A DNA stretch of 64,000 bases from Bacillota bacterium (GCA_023440965.1 JAEZRC010000007.1:1-64000), one strand, 5' to 3'. Shown: positions 28,436 to 38,696, counted from the stretch's first letter. A program made the numbers and translations. Notes: generated by a model from the letters alone, not told the origin.

Positions 28436-28822
28436 ATGAAAGTTAAAATTACACACATTGGTGTTTATACTAAAGATTTAGAGAGAATGAAAGCATTCTA
28501 TATAAAATATTTCGGAGCAATCAGCAATGAGAAATATATAAATGATAAAGGTTTTTCAAGTTATTTTCTGACACTAAGTACTGAAGTTAGATTAGAGATA
28601 ATGTCACATACGCAGCTTGAAGGTAGAGAGGTACTTGATAAAGTTAATGGGCTAAGTCATATTGCTTTATCCGTTGGAAGTAAGGAAGAAGTAATTGCTC
28701 TAACAGAAAGAATTGTGTCGGATGGTTATCTACTTTATTCAAAGCCTCTCGAAACTGGTGACGGATATTTTGAAAGTGTTGTAGCTGATCCTGATGGTAA
28801 TCGTATAGAAATAACTGAATAA
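28436..28822 (+). CDS. VOC/glyoxalase-family protein
   Basis: This 128-residue vicinal-oxygen-chelate protein has two beta-alpha-beta-beta-beta modules. The N-terminal THIGVYTKDLERMKAFYIKY and later LSHIALSVGSKEEV are paired strands with possible metal His, and VADPDGNRIEITE has the C-terminal Glu ligand. The pattern fits lactoylglutathione-lyase-like or fosfomycin-resistance-like enzymes; the substrate is unknown. Start follows GGAGGTATCAC. Confidence 0.85.
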   Translation: MKVKITHIGVYTKDLERMKAFYIKYFGAISNEKYINDKGFSSYFLTLSTEVRLEIMSHTQLEGREVLDKVNGLSHIALSVGSKEEVIALTERIVSDGYLLYSKPLETGDGYFESVVADPDGNRIEITE

Positions 28823-28827
28823 TTATT

Positions 28828-28860
28828 AAAAGCAGTCAATATTAATTGACTGCTTTTGTT
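28828..28860 (+). terminator. Terminator after the VOC gene
   Basis: AAAGCAGTCAAT pairs with ATTGACTGCTTT, then TTGTTT. Confidence 0.88.
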
Positions 28861-28932
28861 TACATTATAGGTATTTTATAGTAAAATACAATATATGATA
28901 GTAGTGAAAATATGACAATATAGGTGAATGAC

Positions 28933-30111
28933 ATGAAAAATAAGCAGAAAACGGTTCTTATTCCTTCAATGCTGGATTTTCATTTTCCATTGTTGCAATA
29001 TGCTTTCTGTTCAAAAAAGTATAAAGCAGTAATTCTTGAAAATACTAATGATGTTGTACAAACAGGTTTATTCTATGCTCATAATGATTTATGCTATCCT
29101 TGTGTTTTAATAATAGGACAGATGATAAATGCCCTAAAGAGCGGAAAGTATGATTTAAAAAACACTATTCTTCTCATACCACAAGCTGGTGATGCCTGCA
29201 GAGGTTCTAATTATATACATATGATAAGACACGCTTTGAAAAAGGCTGGATACAGTGATATACCTATTATTTCACTTAATTTTAAAGGACTTGAGGGGGA
29301 AAATCAGTTTACTGTTAATCCATTGATGGTTATGAAAGCAGTTGCTGCAATAATGTACAGTGATATACTAATGATTTTAAAAAATCAGATTAAACCTTAT
29401 GAAAATAATATTGGAGAAACAAAAAAATATGTTGATAAATGGACTAATACTCTTGAAAATCAGATAAAGCGAGGGAAAAAGCTTTCGTATTTCTCCATTA
29501 AAAGAAATCTTAAAAGAATAGCAGAAGATTTTAAAAATATTCAACAGATAGAAAAAAGTATAAATAAGATTGGAGTGGTGGGGGAACTATACATTAAATA
29601 CTGCAAGCTTGGCAATTCAGATATTGAAAACTTTCTTCGAGGGGAAAACTGTGAGTATATTGTTAATGGATTCTCGTGGTATATTCTTTACTATATTGAT
29701 ACTCATTTAACCGAGGAAAGTAAAGCAATAGGTTTGTTGTATCGTATCGCTCTTAAATATTTATCAAGTCTTCAGAAAAGCATTGTAAATAATTTAAGAA
29801 AAAACGGCTTTAGGTGTATTTCTGAATATAAATGCTTTAAAAACAATGCGAAAGGAAAAATCAGTTTTGGCTTAAAGGTAGCTGACGGATGGTTAATAAG
29901 CTGCGAAGTAATTAATTTAATAAAAGAAGGTTATAATAAAATATTATGTATTCAGCCTTTTGGTTGTATGCCTAATCACATCTGTGGAAAAGGAATGTAT
30001 GCAAATCTTCAGCGACAGTTCCCAGATGTAAATATAGTCAGTGTAGATTATGATTCAAGTGGCAGTGAAATTAATATTCACAACAGAATTAAAATGTTGA
30101 TAGATATTTGA
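28933..30111 (+). CDS. HgdB-like 2-hydroxyacyl-CoA dehydratase-related protein (COG3581-like)
   Basis: This protein of about 392 residues is related to the dehydratase half of the large acyl-CoA dehydratase activase-related proteins. Cysteine motifs that could hold an iron-sulfur cluster are NDLCYPCVLI, PQAGDACRGSNYI and IQPFGCMPNHICGKGM. The usual partner, an ASKHA-fold activase (HgdC-like) as a fusion or neighbour, is absent here. ATG 28933 is chosen because AGGTG lies 6 bases before it; GTG 28924 is possible. The physiological reaction is unknown. Confidence 0.75.
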   Translation: MKNKQKTVLIPSMLDFHFPLLQYAFCSKKYKAVILENTNDVVQTGLFYAHNDLCYPCVLIIGQMINALKSGKYDLKNTILLIPQAGDACRGSNYIHMIRHALKKAGYSDIPIISLNFKGLEGENQFTVNPLMVMKAVAAIMYSDILMILKNQIKPYENNIGETKKYVDKWTNTLENQIKRGKKLSYFSIKRNLKRIAEDFKNIQQIEKSINKIGVVGELYIKYCKLGNSDIENFLRGENCEYIVNGFSWYILYYIDTHLTEESKAIGLLYRIALKYLSSLQKSIVNNLRKNGFRCISEYKCFKNNAKGKISFGLKVADGWLISCEVINLIKEGYNKILCIQPFGCMPNHICGKGMYANLQRQFPDVNIVSVDYDSSGSEINIHNRIKMLIDI

Positions 30112-30186
30112 TTTATAATAAATAGCATTGATTTTATAAGGATATTATGTATAATTATATTATATAAAAAATGACAGGAGTAAGAT

Positions 30187-32802
30187 ATGAAATTTTACAG
30201 TTGTAATCGTGAAGAATTATTATCAGGTTTAAATTCTGATAAACAAAATGGATTGACCAGTGAAGATGCTAATAAGCGTTTAGCTGAAAATGGTGAAAAC
30301 AGATTAAAAGCCGCTAAGAAGAAGAGTACAGCGCAAAGATTTTTTGAGCAGTTTAAGGACGTAATGATTATTATTCTTATATTTGCTGCATTGATATCAT
30401 TTGGCATAGCAATATATGAACAAAATCTCAAGGAATTCTTTGAGCCTTGTCTGATACTCCTTATTGTAATAATGAATGCAATAATGGGTGTTGTTCAGGA
30501 AAGTAAAGCCGAAAAAGCACTTGAAGCATTACAGAGTCTTTCTGCATTAAATGCGCGTGTAATCAGAAATGGTAAGGAAGAAAAAATAGACGCTGCAACC
30601 TTGGTAACAGGTGATATAATTCTCCTTGAAGCAGGTGACTTTGTTCCTGCTGATGCAAGATTGCTCATATCATCTTCACTTAAATCAGAAGAATCTGCCC
30701 TGACTGGTGAATCTGTGCCATCAGAGAAAAATGCTGATGCAATTGTTGAAGAAAATGCCCCAATCGGTGATAGAAGCAATATGATATATTCGGGCTGTAG
30801 TATAACATACGGAACAGCACGTGCTGTTGTCACAGAAACTGGTATGAATACAGAAATGGGTAAGATAGCAAAAATGCTGGATAATGAAAAGGAATCACAG
30901 ACTCCTCTTCAGAAAAAACTTGCTGATCTTGGAAAGTATCTTGGTATCATAGCATTAATAGCATGTGCAATTATTTTTGTTATTGGCTTGCTTGCTGATA
31001 TGGCTTTACTTGAGATATTTATGACTTCAGTATCTTTAGCAGTATCTGCAATACCGGAAGGTCTACCTGCTATTGTAACTATAGTTCTTTCAATTGGTGT
31101 ACAAAGACTTGTTAAGCAGAACGCAATAATAAGACGTCTGCCTGCTGTTGAAACTCTTGGTAGTGCTTCAGTAATATGCTCCGACAAGACAGGAACACTT
31201 ACACAGAACAAGATGACTCTTTTAAAAGCATATAGTGATAAAACAGGTGAAGTTGAGGACATATCATCTTCAAATTCTGATATAATTAAAGATGTTCTTT
31301 TATATGCAACATTGTGCTCAAATGGATCTGTTGTTGTTGAAAACGGGAAAGAAACTCACCTTGGTGACCCGACAGAAACTTCTATTGTATTTGCTGCATA
31401 TAAGAATGGTATTGTCAAGGATGAGATAAATAAGAAATATACACGTATTGCAGAACTCCCATTTGATTCAGATAGAAAGCTTATGTCAACGATTAACAGC
31501 ATTGATGGCAAGAATATTGTCATTGTCAAGGGTGCTATTGATATGCTCCTCACAAGATGCACTAAGGGCAATCTTGAAAAGGCAAAAGATAGTGCTGAGA
31601 ATATGAGTAAGGATGCTCTCAGAGTTATAGCAGTTGCATTTAAAGAAATAGAAACAATCCCTGAAAAACTTACAAGCGAAGAAATTGAAAACGATCTTGA
31701 ATTTATGGGGCTTGTGGGAATGATTGACCCACCTCGTGAGGAAGTTAAGGACGCAGTAAAGGTCTGCAGACAGGCTGGTATAAGACCTGTTATGATAACA
31801 GGAGATCATATTGTTACAGCCTCAGCAATTGCTAAGCAGATTGGAATACTTGAAGATGGCGATAAATCAATTACAGGCTCACAGCTTCAGGCGATGTCAG
31901 ATAAACAGCTTGATGAAGACGTAAGAAATATATCTGTTTATGCACGAGTATCACCAGAAGATAAAATCCGTATAGTCAAAGCCTGGCAGAAGCAGGGTGA
32001 GGTTGTATCAATGACTGGTGATGGCGTAAATGATGCACCTGCACTTAAAGCCGCTGATATTGGATGTGCAATGGGTATAACAGGCACAGATGTTGCTAAG
32101 GGTGCTGCTGATATGACACTGACTGATGATAACTTTGCAACTATTGTTAAAGCTGTTGAAGAGGGAAGAGGAATATTTGATAACATTAAGAAGGTTGTTG
32201 GCTTCCTCCTCGGAACAAATGTTGGAGAAATTTTTACTGTATTAACAGCTATGCTTCTATGGAACCTGTCACCGTTGCTATCAATGCAACTGTTGTGGAT
32301 AAATCTTGTTACTGACAGCCTTCCAGCTATAGCACTTGGTATGGAAGCTGTTGAAAAAGATGTAATGTTCAGGAAGCCAAAGGCAAAGACAGAAAGTATT
32401 TTTGCGCATGGTCTTGGAGTGAGAATACTTCTCCAGGGTATTATGTTCGCAGGATTAACTCTAATAGCATTCAATATTGGTAAACAGACTGGGATAGTTG
32501 AAGCACGAACAATGGCATTTATGGTATTGGCACTCACACAGGTAGTACACGCTTTCAATATGAGGTCTGAAAAATCATTATTCAAGATTGGTCCATTCTC
32601 AAACAAGAAGCTTAATGGTGCGGCTTTGATATCATTGATTTTGGTTGCATTTGTATCATTCATTCCACCGGTATCAAAAGCATTCGGCCTCAAAATGCTT
32701 GAACCTTTACAGTATTTTATAGTTTTAGGATTAGCACTTGTTCCTGTTGTTGTTCTGGAAATTTCAAAAGCATTCGGTTTGATAAAACATAGATCAAAGT
32801 AA
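30187..32802 (+). CDS. Calcium-type P-type ATPase (P2A)
   Basis: This 871-residue cation-translocating ATPase has an actuator motif (LTGESVPSEK), a P-domain (CSDKTGTLTQNKM with the phosphorylated Asp), an N-domain (LPFDSDRKLMS) and the hinge VSMTGDGVNDAPALKAADIG. Membrane segment M4 has IPEGLPAIV and M6 has NLVTDSLPAIALG, the residues expected for Ca2+ (SERCA/PMCA-like) transport; Mn2+ is possible. About ten membrane helices are present. Start is behind ACAGGAG. It is a single-gene unit. Confidence 0.92.
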   Translation: MKFYSCNREELLSGLNSDKQNGLTSEDANKRLAENGENRLKAAKKKSTAQRFFEQFKDVMIIILIFAALISFGIAIYEQNLKEFFEPCLILLIVIMNAIMGVVQESKAEKALEALQSLSALNARVIRNGKEEKIDAATLVTGDIILLEAGDFVPADARLLISSSLKSEESALTGESVPSEKNADAIVEENAPIGDRSNMIYSGCSITYGTARAVVTETGMNTEMGKIAKMLDNEKESQTPLQKKLADLGKYLGIIALIACAIIFVIGLLADMALLEIFMTSVSLAVSAIPEGLPAIVTIVLSIGVQRLVKQNAIIRRLPAVETLGSASVICSDKTGTLTQNKMTLLKAYSDKTGEVEDISSSNSDIIKDVLLYATLCSNGSVVVENGKETHLGDPTETSIVFAAYKNGIVKDEINKKYTRIAELPFDSDRKLMSTINSIDGKNIVIVKGAIDMLLTRCTKGNLEKAKDSAENMSKDALRVIAVAFKEIETIPEKLTSEEIENDLEFMGLVGMIDPPREEVKDAVKVCRQAGIRPVMITGDHIVTASAIAKQIGILEDGDKSITGSQLQAMSDKQLDEDVRNISVYARVSPEDKIRIVKAWQKQGEVVSMTGDGVNDAPALKAADIGCAMGITGTDVAKGAADMTLTDDNFATIVKAVEEGRGIFDNIKKVVGFLLGTNVGEIFTVLTAMLLWNLSPLLSMQLLWINLVTDSLPAIALGMEAVEKDVMFRKPKAKTESIFAHGLGVRILLQGIMFAGLTLIAFNIGKQTGIVEARTMAFMVLALTQVVHAFNMRSEKSLFKIGPFSNKKLNGAALISLILVAFVSFIPPVSKAFGLKMLEPLQYFIVLGLALVPVVVLEISKAFGLIKHRSK

Positions 32803-32808
32803 AAATAA

Positions 32809-32839
32809 GCGCTGTATCAATTTAAGATACAGCGTTTTT
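32809..32839 (+). terminator. Terminator of the P-type ATPase gene
   Basis: CGCTGTATC pairs with GATACAGCG, followed by TTTTTA. Confidence 0.9.
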
Positions 32840-32892
32840 ACTTTTATAAGTGTAATACTATGTTATTGCATTTTAATTTATTTCAAGATATA

Positions 32893-32923
32893 ATAAAAAG
32901 GAACTGTATTAACAGTTCCTTTT
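32893..32923 (-). terminator. tRNA-Leu terminator
   Basis: AAAAGGAACTG pairs with CAGTTCCTTTT. On the minus strand it is followed by T-rich sequence, 10 bp after the tRNA. Confidence 0.8.
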
Positions 32924-32932
32924 CAAAAACAT

Positions 32933-33016
32933 TGGTGCGGCAAATGGGACTTGAACCCATACGTCATAGACACACGCCCCTCAAACGTGCCTGTCTGCCG
33001 ATTCCAGCACTGCCGC
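32933..33016 (-). tRNA. tRNA-Leu (GAG)
   Basis: This 84-nt class II tRNA on the minus strand has an encoded CCA. The acceptor arm pairs GCGGCAG with TTGCCGC plus discriminator A. The anticodon stem CACGT/GCGTG encloses loop TTGAGGG (anticodon GAG, for CUC/CUU), followed by a variable arm and T-arm GGGTTCAAGTCCC. Confidence 0.95.
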
Positions 33017-33091
33017 ATAACGCTTAATTATTATAGCATCCATATACAATCTTGTCAATACTTAATATACAAAAGGAGATATTAACTTTTT

Positions 33092-33733
33092 ATGACCAAG
33101 AAAGAAAAAGCAAAATTAATAACAGCAAAGCTTATAGAAACCTATCCTGAAGCAGTTTGCTCTCTGGACTTTAATCACGATTATGAATTACTTATAGGAG
33201 GAAGATTGTCTGCCCAATGTACTGACAAAAGAGTTAATATTGTGACGAAAGAGCTTTTTGAGAAATATCCGACACTTGAGGCTTTCGCTAATGCTGATAT
33301 AAATGACCTTGAAAGAATTATAATGCCTTGTGGCTTGTATAAGACAAAAGCAAAAAGTGTTAAGGAAATGTGCCAGCAGCTTATTAATAATTTTAATTCA
33401 AAGCTACCTGATACTATTGAAGAGCTTACTACACTTTCAGGTATTGGAAGGAAAACAGCAAATTTGATTGTCGGAGATATATTTCATAAGCCAGCTATTG
33501 TCACAGATACACATTGTATTAGAATATGCAACAGGCTTGGACTTACAAAAAGTTCTGAACCAGCAAAGGTTGAGTCAGATTTAAAAAAGATTATACCGCC
33601 TGAATTATCATCAAGATTCTGTCATTGTATAGTTTTTCACGGGAGAGAAATTTGTAAGGCCCGAGGAGAAAAATGTGAAGAATGTAGTTTAAAAGAGCTT
33701 TGTAATTATAGAAAAAAAAGGAGTGCTATTTAG
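33092..33733 (+). CDS. nth: Endonuclease III
   Basis: This 213-residue bifunctional DNA glycosylase/AP lyase handles oxidised pyrimidines. It has the helix-hairpin-helix LSGIGRKTANLIVG with catalytic Lys, the Asp of VTDTHCIRICNRLGL, LSAQCTDKRVN, and four C-terminal cysteines (CKARGEKCEECSLKELC) that hold the [4Fe-4S] cluster. Length is typical. Start ATG follows AAAGGAG. Its stop lies inside the following terminator. Confidence 0.96.
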   Translation: MTKKEKAKLITAKLIETYPEAVCSLDFNHDYELLIGGRLSAQCTDKRVNIVTKELFEKYPTLEAFANADINDLERIIMPCGLYKTKAKSVKEMCQQLINNFNSKLPDTIEELTTLSGIGRKTANLIVGDIFHKPAIVTDTHCIRICNRLGLTKSSEPAKVESDLKKIIPPELSSRFCHCIVFHGREICKARGEKCEECSLKELCNYRKKRSAI

Positions 33734-33745
33734 CACTCCTTTTTA
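33716..33745. terminator. Bidirectional terminator between nth and the lipoprotein gene
   Basis: AAAAGGAGTGCTA pairs with TAGCACTCCTTTT, with A-run and T-run flanks, so it serves both convergent genes. Confidence 0.88.
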
Positions 33746-33752
33746 TCTAGAA

Positions 33753-34391
33753 TTAATCTGTGTACTTAACGGAAGCAATAATTGAATCTGCCTGAGCTTT
33801 AGCACTTTCTTTATAAGTAACAACAAAAACCACAGGGATTTTACCATCAAGTATGTAGCCTTTTGACATCATACCTTCTTCAGTCTCAGTATAATATAAT
33901 GCATCTTTTCCGCCAACTTTAACTTTTTCAAACTTAACGCCATCTTCAACCTGCATGGTCTCGCTGAAAGCTGCTGGGTTATTCACTATATCACTGAACT
34001 TAACTTCCTTGCCATCTGTAAGTTCTTTTGTCATTGCCATAAAGATAACACCACAATCTACATCTTCAGCAGTAGGATCTTTTGCAAGAACAGTCATCAT
34101 CATTATTTCTGATGAAGTCCAGCCTGAAGGAACTTTAATAGAAATTCCGCCTGTTGCAAATTTGTATGTTCCATTTTCTATTTTGCCACCTGAAACAAGC
34201 GATGGATCTGTAGTAGTTGTTGGTTCCTTCGTCTCATCTGGCGCCTTTGTCTCATCAGGCTTTGAAGTTTCAGCCGCACTGCTTTCTGAAATTGAAGCTT
34301 TCTTTTCTTTCTTGCTATCTTTTTCTTTATCACAAGCACAAAGAGAAACAGCAAAAACCACACATAGTAATAGAGCTAATATTTTTTTCAT
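33753..34391 (-). CDS. Hypothetical lipoprotein
   Basis: This 212-residue protein has a lipoprotein signal peptide (MKKILALLLCVVFAVSLCAC; the lipobox cysteine is at residue 20). A Lys/Ser-rich stretch and a Pro/Thr/Glu linker repeating ETKAPDETKEP follow. The folded part (about 70-212) contains GISIKVPSGWTSSEIM and ends in a helix-strand segment (KAQADSIIASVKY), a layout seen in PsbP/DUF-type surface lipoproteins. Function is unknown; it should be anchored on the outer face of the membrane. Confidence 0.75.
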   Translation of the reverse strand: MKKILALLLCVVFAVSLCACDKEKDSKKEKKASISESSAAETSKPDETKAPDETKEPTTTTDPSLVSGGKIENGTYKFATGGISIKVPSGWTSSEIMMMTVLAKDPTAEDVDCGVIFMAMTKELTDGKEVKFSDIVNNPAAFSETMQVEDGVKFEKVKVGGKDALYYTETEEGMMSKGYILDGKIPVVFVVTYKESAKAQADSIIASVKYTD

Positions 34392-34568
34392 ATAACCTCT
34401 CCTTTTTTAAGATATTAATAATATTATAATATTTTCTATAATTTTTCAATATTTTCATAAAAACTATTATATATTTTGTTAATATAATACAGTTTTAAGT
34501 GTTAAATATTTTTTATACATATAACATTTAACATATATTACAGCTTATATATTAAATTGACTAATGAA

Positions 34569-34597
34569 TTGACATTGAATTAAATATTAGATATAAT
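34569..34597 (+). promoter_or_regulatory. secA promoter
   Basis: Consensus TTGACA (34569-34574), a 17-bp spacer and TATAAT (34592-34597), 46 bp before the secA start. The rest of the 250-bp gap is A/T-rich without visible features. Confidence 0.8.
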
Positions 34598-34642
34598 ATA
34601 AGATGTTTAAAAATAACGTTATTGATTAAGGTGGAATGTAAA

Positions 34643-37378
34643 ATGGGACTTCTCGATAAAATTTTCGGTAATTACAGCAAGAAAGAGCTTACAAGAATTG
34701 AGCCTATCAAAAATGCTGTAATTGACCTTGAAGAAAAATATAAATCAATGTCTGAACAAGAACTGAAATCTCAGACAGGTATTTTAAAAGAAAGATTAGT
34801 AAATGGTGAGACACTTGATGATATTCTTCCAGATGCATTTGCAACTTGCCGTGAGGCAGCAGATAGGGTATTAGGAAAGCGCCCATATCCAGTACAGATT
34901 ATTGGTGCAATTGTTCTTCATCAGGGCCGTATCGCTGAAATGAAGACAGGTGAAGGTAAAACTCTTGTTGCTTGTCTTGCTTCATACCTTAATGCACTTA
35001 CTGGAAACGGTGTTCACGTTGTTACTGTTAATGATTACCTTGCAAAATTCCAATCAGAAGAAATGGGTAAGGTTTATAGATATCTTGGATTATCAATCGG
35101 TGTTGTTCTTCACGGACTTGACAATGATGAGCGTCGTGAAGCTTATAACAGCGACATTACTTATGCAACAAACAATGAACTTGGCTTTGATTACCTTCGT
35201 GATAATATGGTTATCTATAAAGCTGACAAGGTTCAGAGAGATCATGCTTTTGCCATAGTTGACGAAGTTGACTCTATACTTATTGATGAAGCAAGAACTC
35301 CATTGATTATTTCAGGACGTGGTGATAAATCAACCGAGCTTTATACAATTGCTGATAAGTTTGCAAAAACTTTGAAAATGACAAAGGTTGTTGAACTCGA
35401 CGATAAGCAAGATAATGACCTCTTGGAAGGTGACTTCATTGTTGATGAAAAGGCTAAAACAGCTACATTGACAAAATCAGGTGTCGCTAAGGCTGAAAAG
35501 TTCTTTAACCTCGAAAATCTTATGGATGCTCAGAATATGACAATCCTTCATCATATTAACCAGGCAATTAAAGCCCATGGTATTATGAAATCTGATGTTG
35601 ATTATGTTGTAAAAGATGGTGAAGTAATTATTGTTGACGAATTCACCGGTCGACTTATGCTTGGTCGTCGTTTCAATGATGGCTTACATCAGGCTATCGA
35701 AGCAAAAGAAGGTGTAAAGGTTGCACACGAATCAAAGACAATTGCAACTATCACTTTCCAGAATTACTTTAGACTTTATAACAAGCTATCTGGTATGACT
35801 GGTACTGCTTTGACAGAAGAAGACGAATTCAGAGAAATCTACAAACTTGATGTTATTGAAATTCCTACTAACAAACCACTTATAAGAATAGATAATCACG
35901 ATGTAATATATAAGACAGAAAAAGGCAAGTTCAATGCTGTTATTGATCAGATAATTGAATGTCACTCAAAAGGACAGCCTGTTCTAGTTGGTACTATTTC
36001 TATTGAAAAATCAGAAATACTAAGTCAAATGCTCAAAAAGAAGGGCGTTAAGCACGAGGTACTGAATGCCAAATACCATGAAAAAGAAGCTGAAATTGTT
36101 GCACAGGCTGGTAAATATGGTGCTGTTACTATTGCAACAAATATGGCTGGTCGTGGTACTGATATAATGCTTGGTGGTAATGCTGAATATCTTGCAAAGG
36201 CACAGATGAGAAAACTTAATATCCCTGAAGAAATTATCGTTGAGGCAACTGGTTTTGCTGAAACTGATAATCAGGAAATTCTTGATGCAAGAAATAAATA
36301 TATGGAACTCTATTCACAGTACAGCAAGGAAGTTGCTGATAAGGCAATTGCTGTTAAAGAAGCTGGGGGATTGTTTATCCTTGGTACAGAACGCCATGAG
36401 TCAAGACGTATTGATAATCAGCTTCGTGGTCGTGCTGGCCGTCAGGGTGATGAGGGCGAAAGCCGCTTCTATCTTTCGCTTGAAGACGATCTAATGCGCT
36501 TGTTCGGTGGCGATAGAATTACTGGTATGATGGAAAGACTTAATGTTGATGAGAATACACCAATTGAGAGTAAACTTCTTACTAATGTAATTGAAAGCTC
36601 ACAGAAGAAGGTTGAAGGCAGAAACTTTAATATTAGAAAGAACGTACTCAACTACGACGATGTAATGAATGCACAGCGTGAGATTATCTACAATCAGCGT
36701 GCTAAAGTACTTAATGGCGAAGATATTAGTGAATACATCACAAAGATGATTAAAGATTACGTTGAGAATACTGTAAATCAATATCTCGTTGATGATGATG
36801 ATCACGATAACTGGAATATGGCTGGTCTTCGCGAACAGCTTGACGGTTTTATTATAACTAAGGATGACTTAAAGTACACTTCAAAAGAGCTTGCTGAAAT
36901 TGAACGCACAGATATAATTGAAAAGCTTACAGAAAAAGCTCTTGCTGTTTATAAGAAGCGTGAAGAAGAATTAACTGCGCCTGTTATCAGGGAAATTGAA
37001 CGTGTTGTTCTTCTTAAGGTTGTTGATACAAAGTGGATGGCTCATATTGATGATATGGACGAACTCAAGAGAGGTATTGGACTTCGTGCTTACGGACAGA
37101 AGAACCCTGTTGTTGAATATCGTATCGAAGGCTTTGATATGTTTGATGCTATGATTGATTCAATCTGTGAGGATACAATCCGTATGCTCTTTACAATTCA
37201 AGTAAGAGTCAATGAAGAACCAAAGCGTGAACAGGTATTAAAGGCAGAGAAGACACAGGGGAGTGACGGTTCATTAGCTAATGCACCGCGTACTGTTAAG
37301 AAAAAGCCAGGTAGAAACGATCCATGTCCATGCGGAAGCGGTAAAAAATATAAAAAATGTTGCGGTATGAATGAATAA
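34643..37378 (+). CDS. secA: Preprotein translocase ATPase SecA
   Basis: This motor of the Sec pathway has about 911 residues. Motifs: MKTGEGKTLVACLASYLNAL (Walker A), VNDYLAKFQSEEMG, GFDYLRDNM, VDEVDSILIDEARTPLIISG, the preprotein cross-linking domain with ITFQNYFRLYNKLSGMTGTA, TNMAGRGTDIMLGG and ESRRIDNQLRGRAGRQGD. A C-terminal zinc motif is present (CPCGSGKKYKKCCG). ATG 34643 (MGLLDKIFG) is chosen: AAGGTGG lies just upstream, and earlier in-frame starts add only a few residues. Confidence 0.97.
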   Translation: MGLLDKIFGNYSKKELTRIEPIKNAVIDLEEKYKSMSEQELKSQTGILKERLVNGETLDDILPDAFATCREAADRVLGKRPYPVQIIGAIVLHQGRIAEMKTGEGKTLVACLASYLNALTGNGVHVVTVNDYLAKFQSEEMGKVYRYLGLSIGVVLHGLDNDERREAYNSDITYATNNELGFDYLRDNMVIYKADKVQRDHAFAIVDEVDSILIDEARTPLIISGRGDKSTELYTIADKFAKTLKMTKVVELDDKQDNDLLEGDFIVDEKAKTATLTKSGVAKAEKFFNLENLMDAQNMTILHHINQAIKAHGIMKSDVDYVVKDGEVIIVDEFTGRLMLGRRFNDGLHQAIEAKEGVKVAHESKTIATITFQNYFRLYNKLSGMTGTALTEEDEFREIYKLDVIEIPTNKPLIRIDNHDVIYKTEKGKFNAVIDQIIECHSKGQPVLVGTISIEKSEILSQMLKKKGVKHEVLNAKYHEKEAEIVAQAGKYGAVTIATNMAGRGTDIMLGGNAEYLAKAQMRKLNIPEEIIVEATGFAETDNQEILDARNKYMELYSQYSKEVADKAIAVKEAGGLFILGTERHESRRIDNQLRGRAGRQGDEGESRFYLSLEDDLMRLFGGDRITGMMERLNVDENTPIESKLLTNVIESSQKKVEGRNFNIRKNVLNYDDVMNAQREIIYNQRAKVLNGEDISEYITKMIKDYVENTVNQYLVDDDDHDNWNMAGLREQLDGFIITKDDLKYTSKELAEIERTDIIEKLTEKALAVYKKREEELTAPVIREIERVVLLKVVDTKWMAHIDDMDELKRGIGLRAYGQKNPVVEYRIEGFDMFDAMIDSICEDTIRMLFTIQVRVNEEPKREQVLKAEKTQGSDGSLANAPRTVKKKPGRNDPCPCGSGKKYKKCCGMNE

Positions 37379-37412
37379 GTTTTAAACATTAATTACAGAA
37401 GGGAGCCTACTA

Positions 37413-38696
37413 ATGGCAGACATTAAAGCTTTTAAGGGACTTCGTTATACAGAGAATGCAGGTAAAATAGCCCAACTCGTTTGCCCTCCATATGATATCA
37501 TTAGTGATGAACAGAGAATGGAATACTTAAAAACAAATGAGAATAATATTATAAGACTTGAACTTCCAAAGGGTGAAAATGCTTATAAAACAGCTGGTGA
37601 AACATTAAAAAGCTGGCTTAGTAATAACATTCTTACTAAGGATGATAACGCTGGTATATATGTTTATGAAATGGAGTTCTCTGTAAAAAAATCTGAAACA
37701 AAGAAAGTCAAGGGTTTTATATCTCTTGTTAAACTTGAAGAATTTTCAAAGGGAATTATACTACCCCATGAAGAAACTTTAAGTAAAGCTAAGACAGACA
37801 GATTCAATCTTATGAGCGAAACCTTCTGCAATTTTTCACAGATTTATTCATTGTATATGGATGAGGATAATTCAACATTCTCATTAATTGAAAAGGCATC
37901 AAATCGTCCAGCTGATGTTGAAGTTACTGATGGTGACGGTGTAATCCACCGTTTGTGGTGTGTTTTTGATAAAGATATCATTACAAAAGTTTCTGATAAA
38001 TTCTCTGATAAGAAATTATATATTGCTGATGGTCATCATAGATATGAAACAGCATTGAATTTCCATAAGCATCTTTGTGAACAGGGAATTTCTGATGAAA
38101 ACAGTGAATCTGGCTATGTATGTATGATGCTTGTTAATATGGAGAATGACGGACTTGTTGTTTTCCCTACACACAGGATTGTCCGTGATTTAACAGATTT
38201 CAATGTTCAGCAGGTTATAGAGAAATGCAAGGAATACTTCGATATTACCTTACATGATAATATAAGTACATCAGAAGAAAAGCTTTCAACACTATATAAT
38301 GAAGGTAAAAAGGCATTTGCATTATATACAGGTGATAAGAAATATTATCTTCTTATTTTAAAAGATACAGAAGTAATGAAAAAGCTTTTACCTGATATGT
38401 CAGGTGCATATTGTCAGCTTGATGTAAGTATTCTCCATTCACTTGTTCTTGAAAGATTGTTTGGAATAGATAAAGAGAATATGGCAAATCAGAAAAATCT
38501 TACATACACAAAGATTTTAGATGAAGCTATAAAAGCCGTTGACGATAAAAAAGCAAACTGTGCATTTATTCTTAACCCTACAAGAGTTTCAGAAATTAGG
38601 GATGTTGCTCTTGCCAGTGAAAAAATGCCACAGAAGTCAACTTATTTCTATCCAAAGCTTATTACTGGACTCGTAATGAATAAATTTATAGATTAG
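37413..38696 (+). CDS. DUF1015 family protein
   Basis: This 427-residue soluble protein has the family hallmarks ICPPYDII-like QLVCPPYDIIS near residue 25, LPHEETLSKAKTDR near 125, ADGHHRYETALNF near 205, and LVNMENDGLVVFPTHR. Function is not established; members often sit near serine-biosynthesis genes in Firmicutes, which is not the case here. The conserved His/Asp/Glu motifs suggest an enzyme. It is 34 bp after secA, so read-through transcription is possible, and 13 bp before comFB. Confidence 0.85.
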   Translation: MADIKAFKGLRYTENAGKIAQLVCPPYDIISDEQRMEYLKTNENNIIRLELPKGENAYKTAGETLKSWLSNNILTKDDNAGIYVYEMEFSVKKSETKKVKGFISLVKLEEFSKGIILPHEETLSKAKTDRFNLMSETFCNFSQIYSLYMDEDNSTFSLIEKASNRPADVEVTDGDGVIHRLWCVFDKDIITKVSDKFSDKKLYIADGHHRYETALNFHKHLCEQGISDENSESGYVCMMLVNMENDGLVVFPTHRIVRDLTDFNVQQVIEKCKEYFDITLHDNISTSEEKLSTLYNEGKKAFALYTGDKKYYLLILKDTEVMKKLLPDMSGAYCQLDVSILHSLVLERLFGIDKENMANQKNLTYTKILDEAIKAVDDKKANCAFILNPTRVSEIRDVALASEKMPQKSTYFYPKLITGLVMNKFID

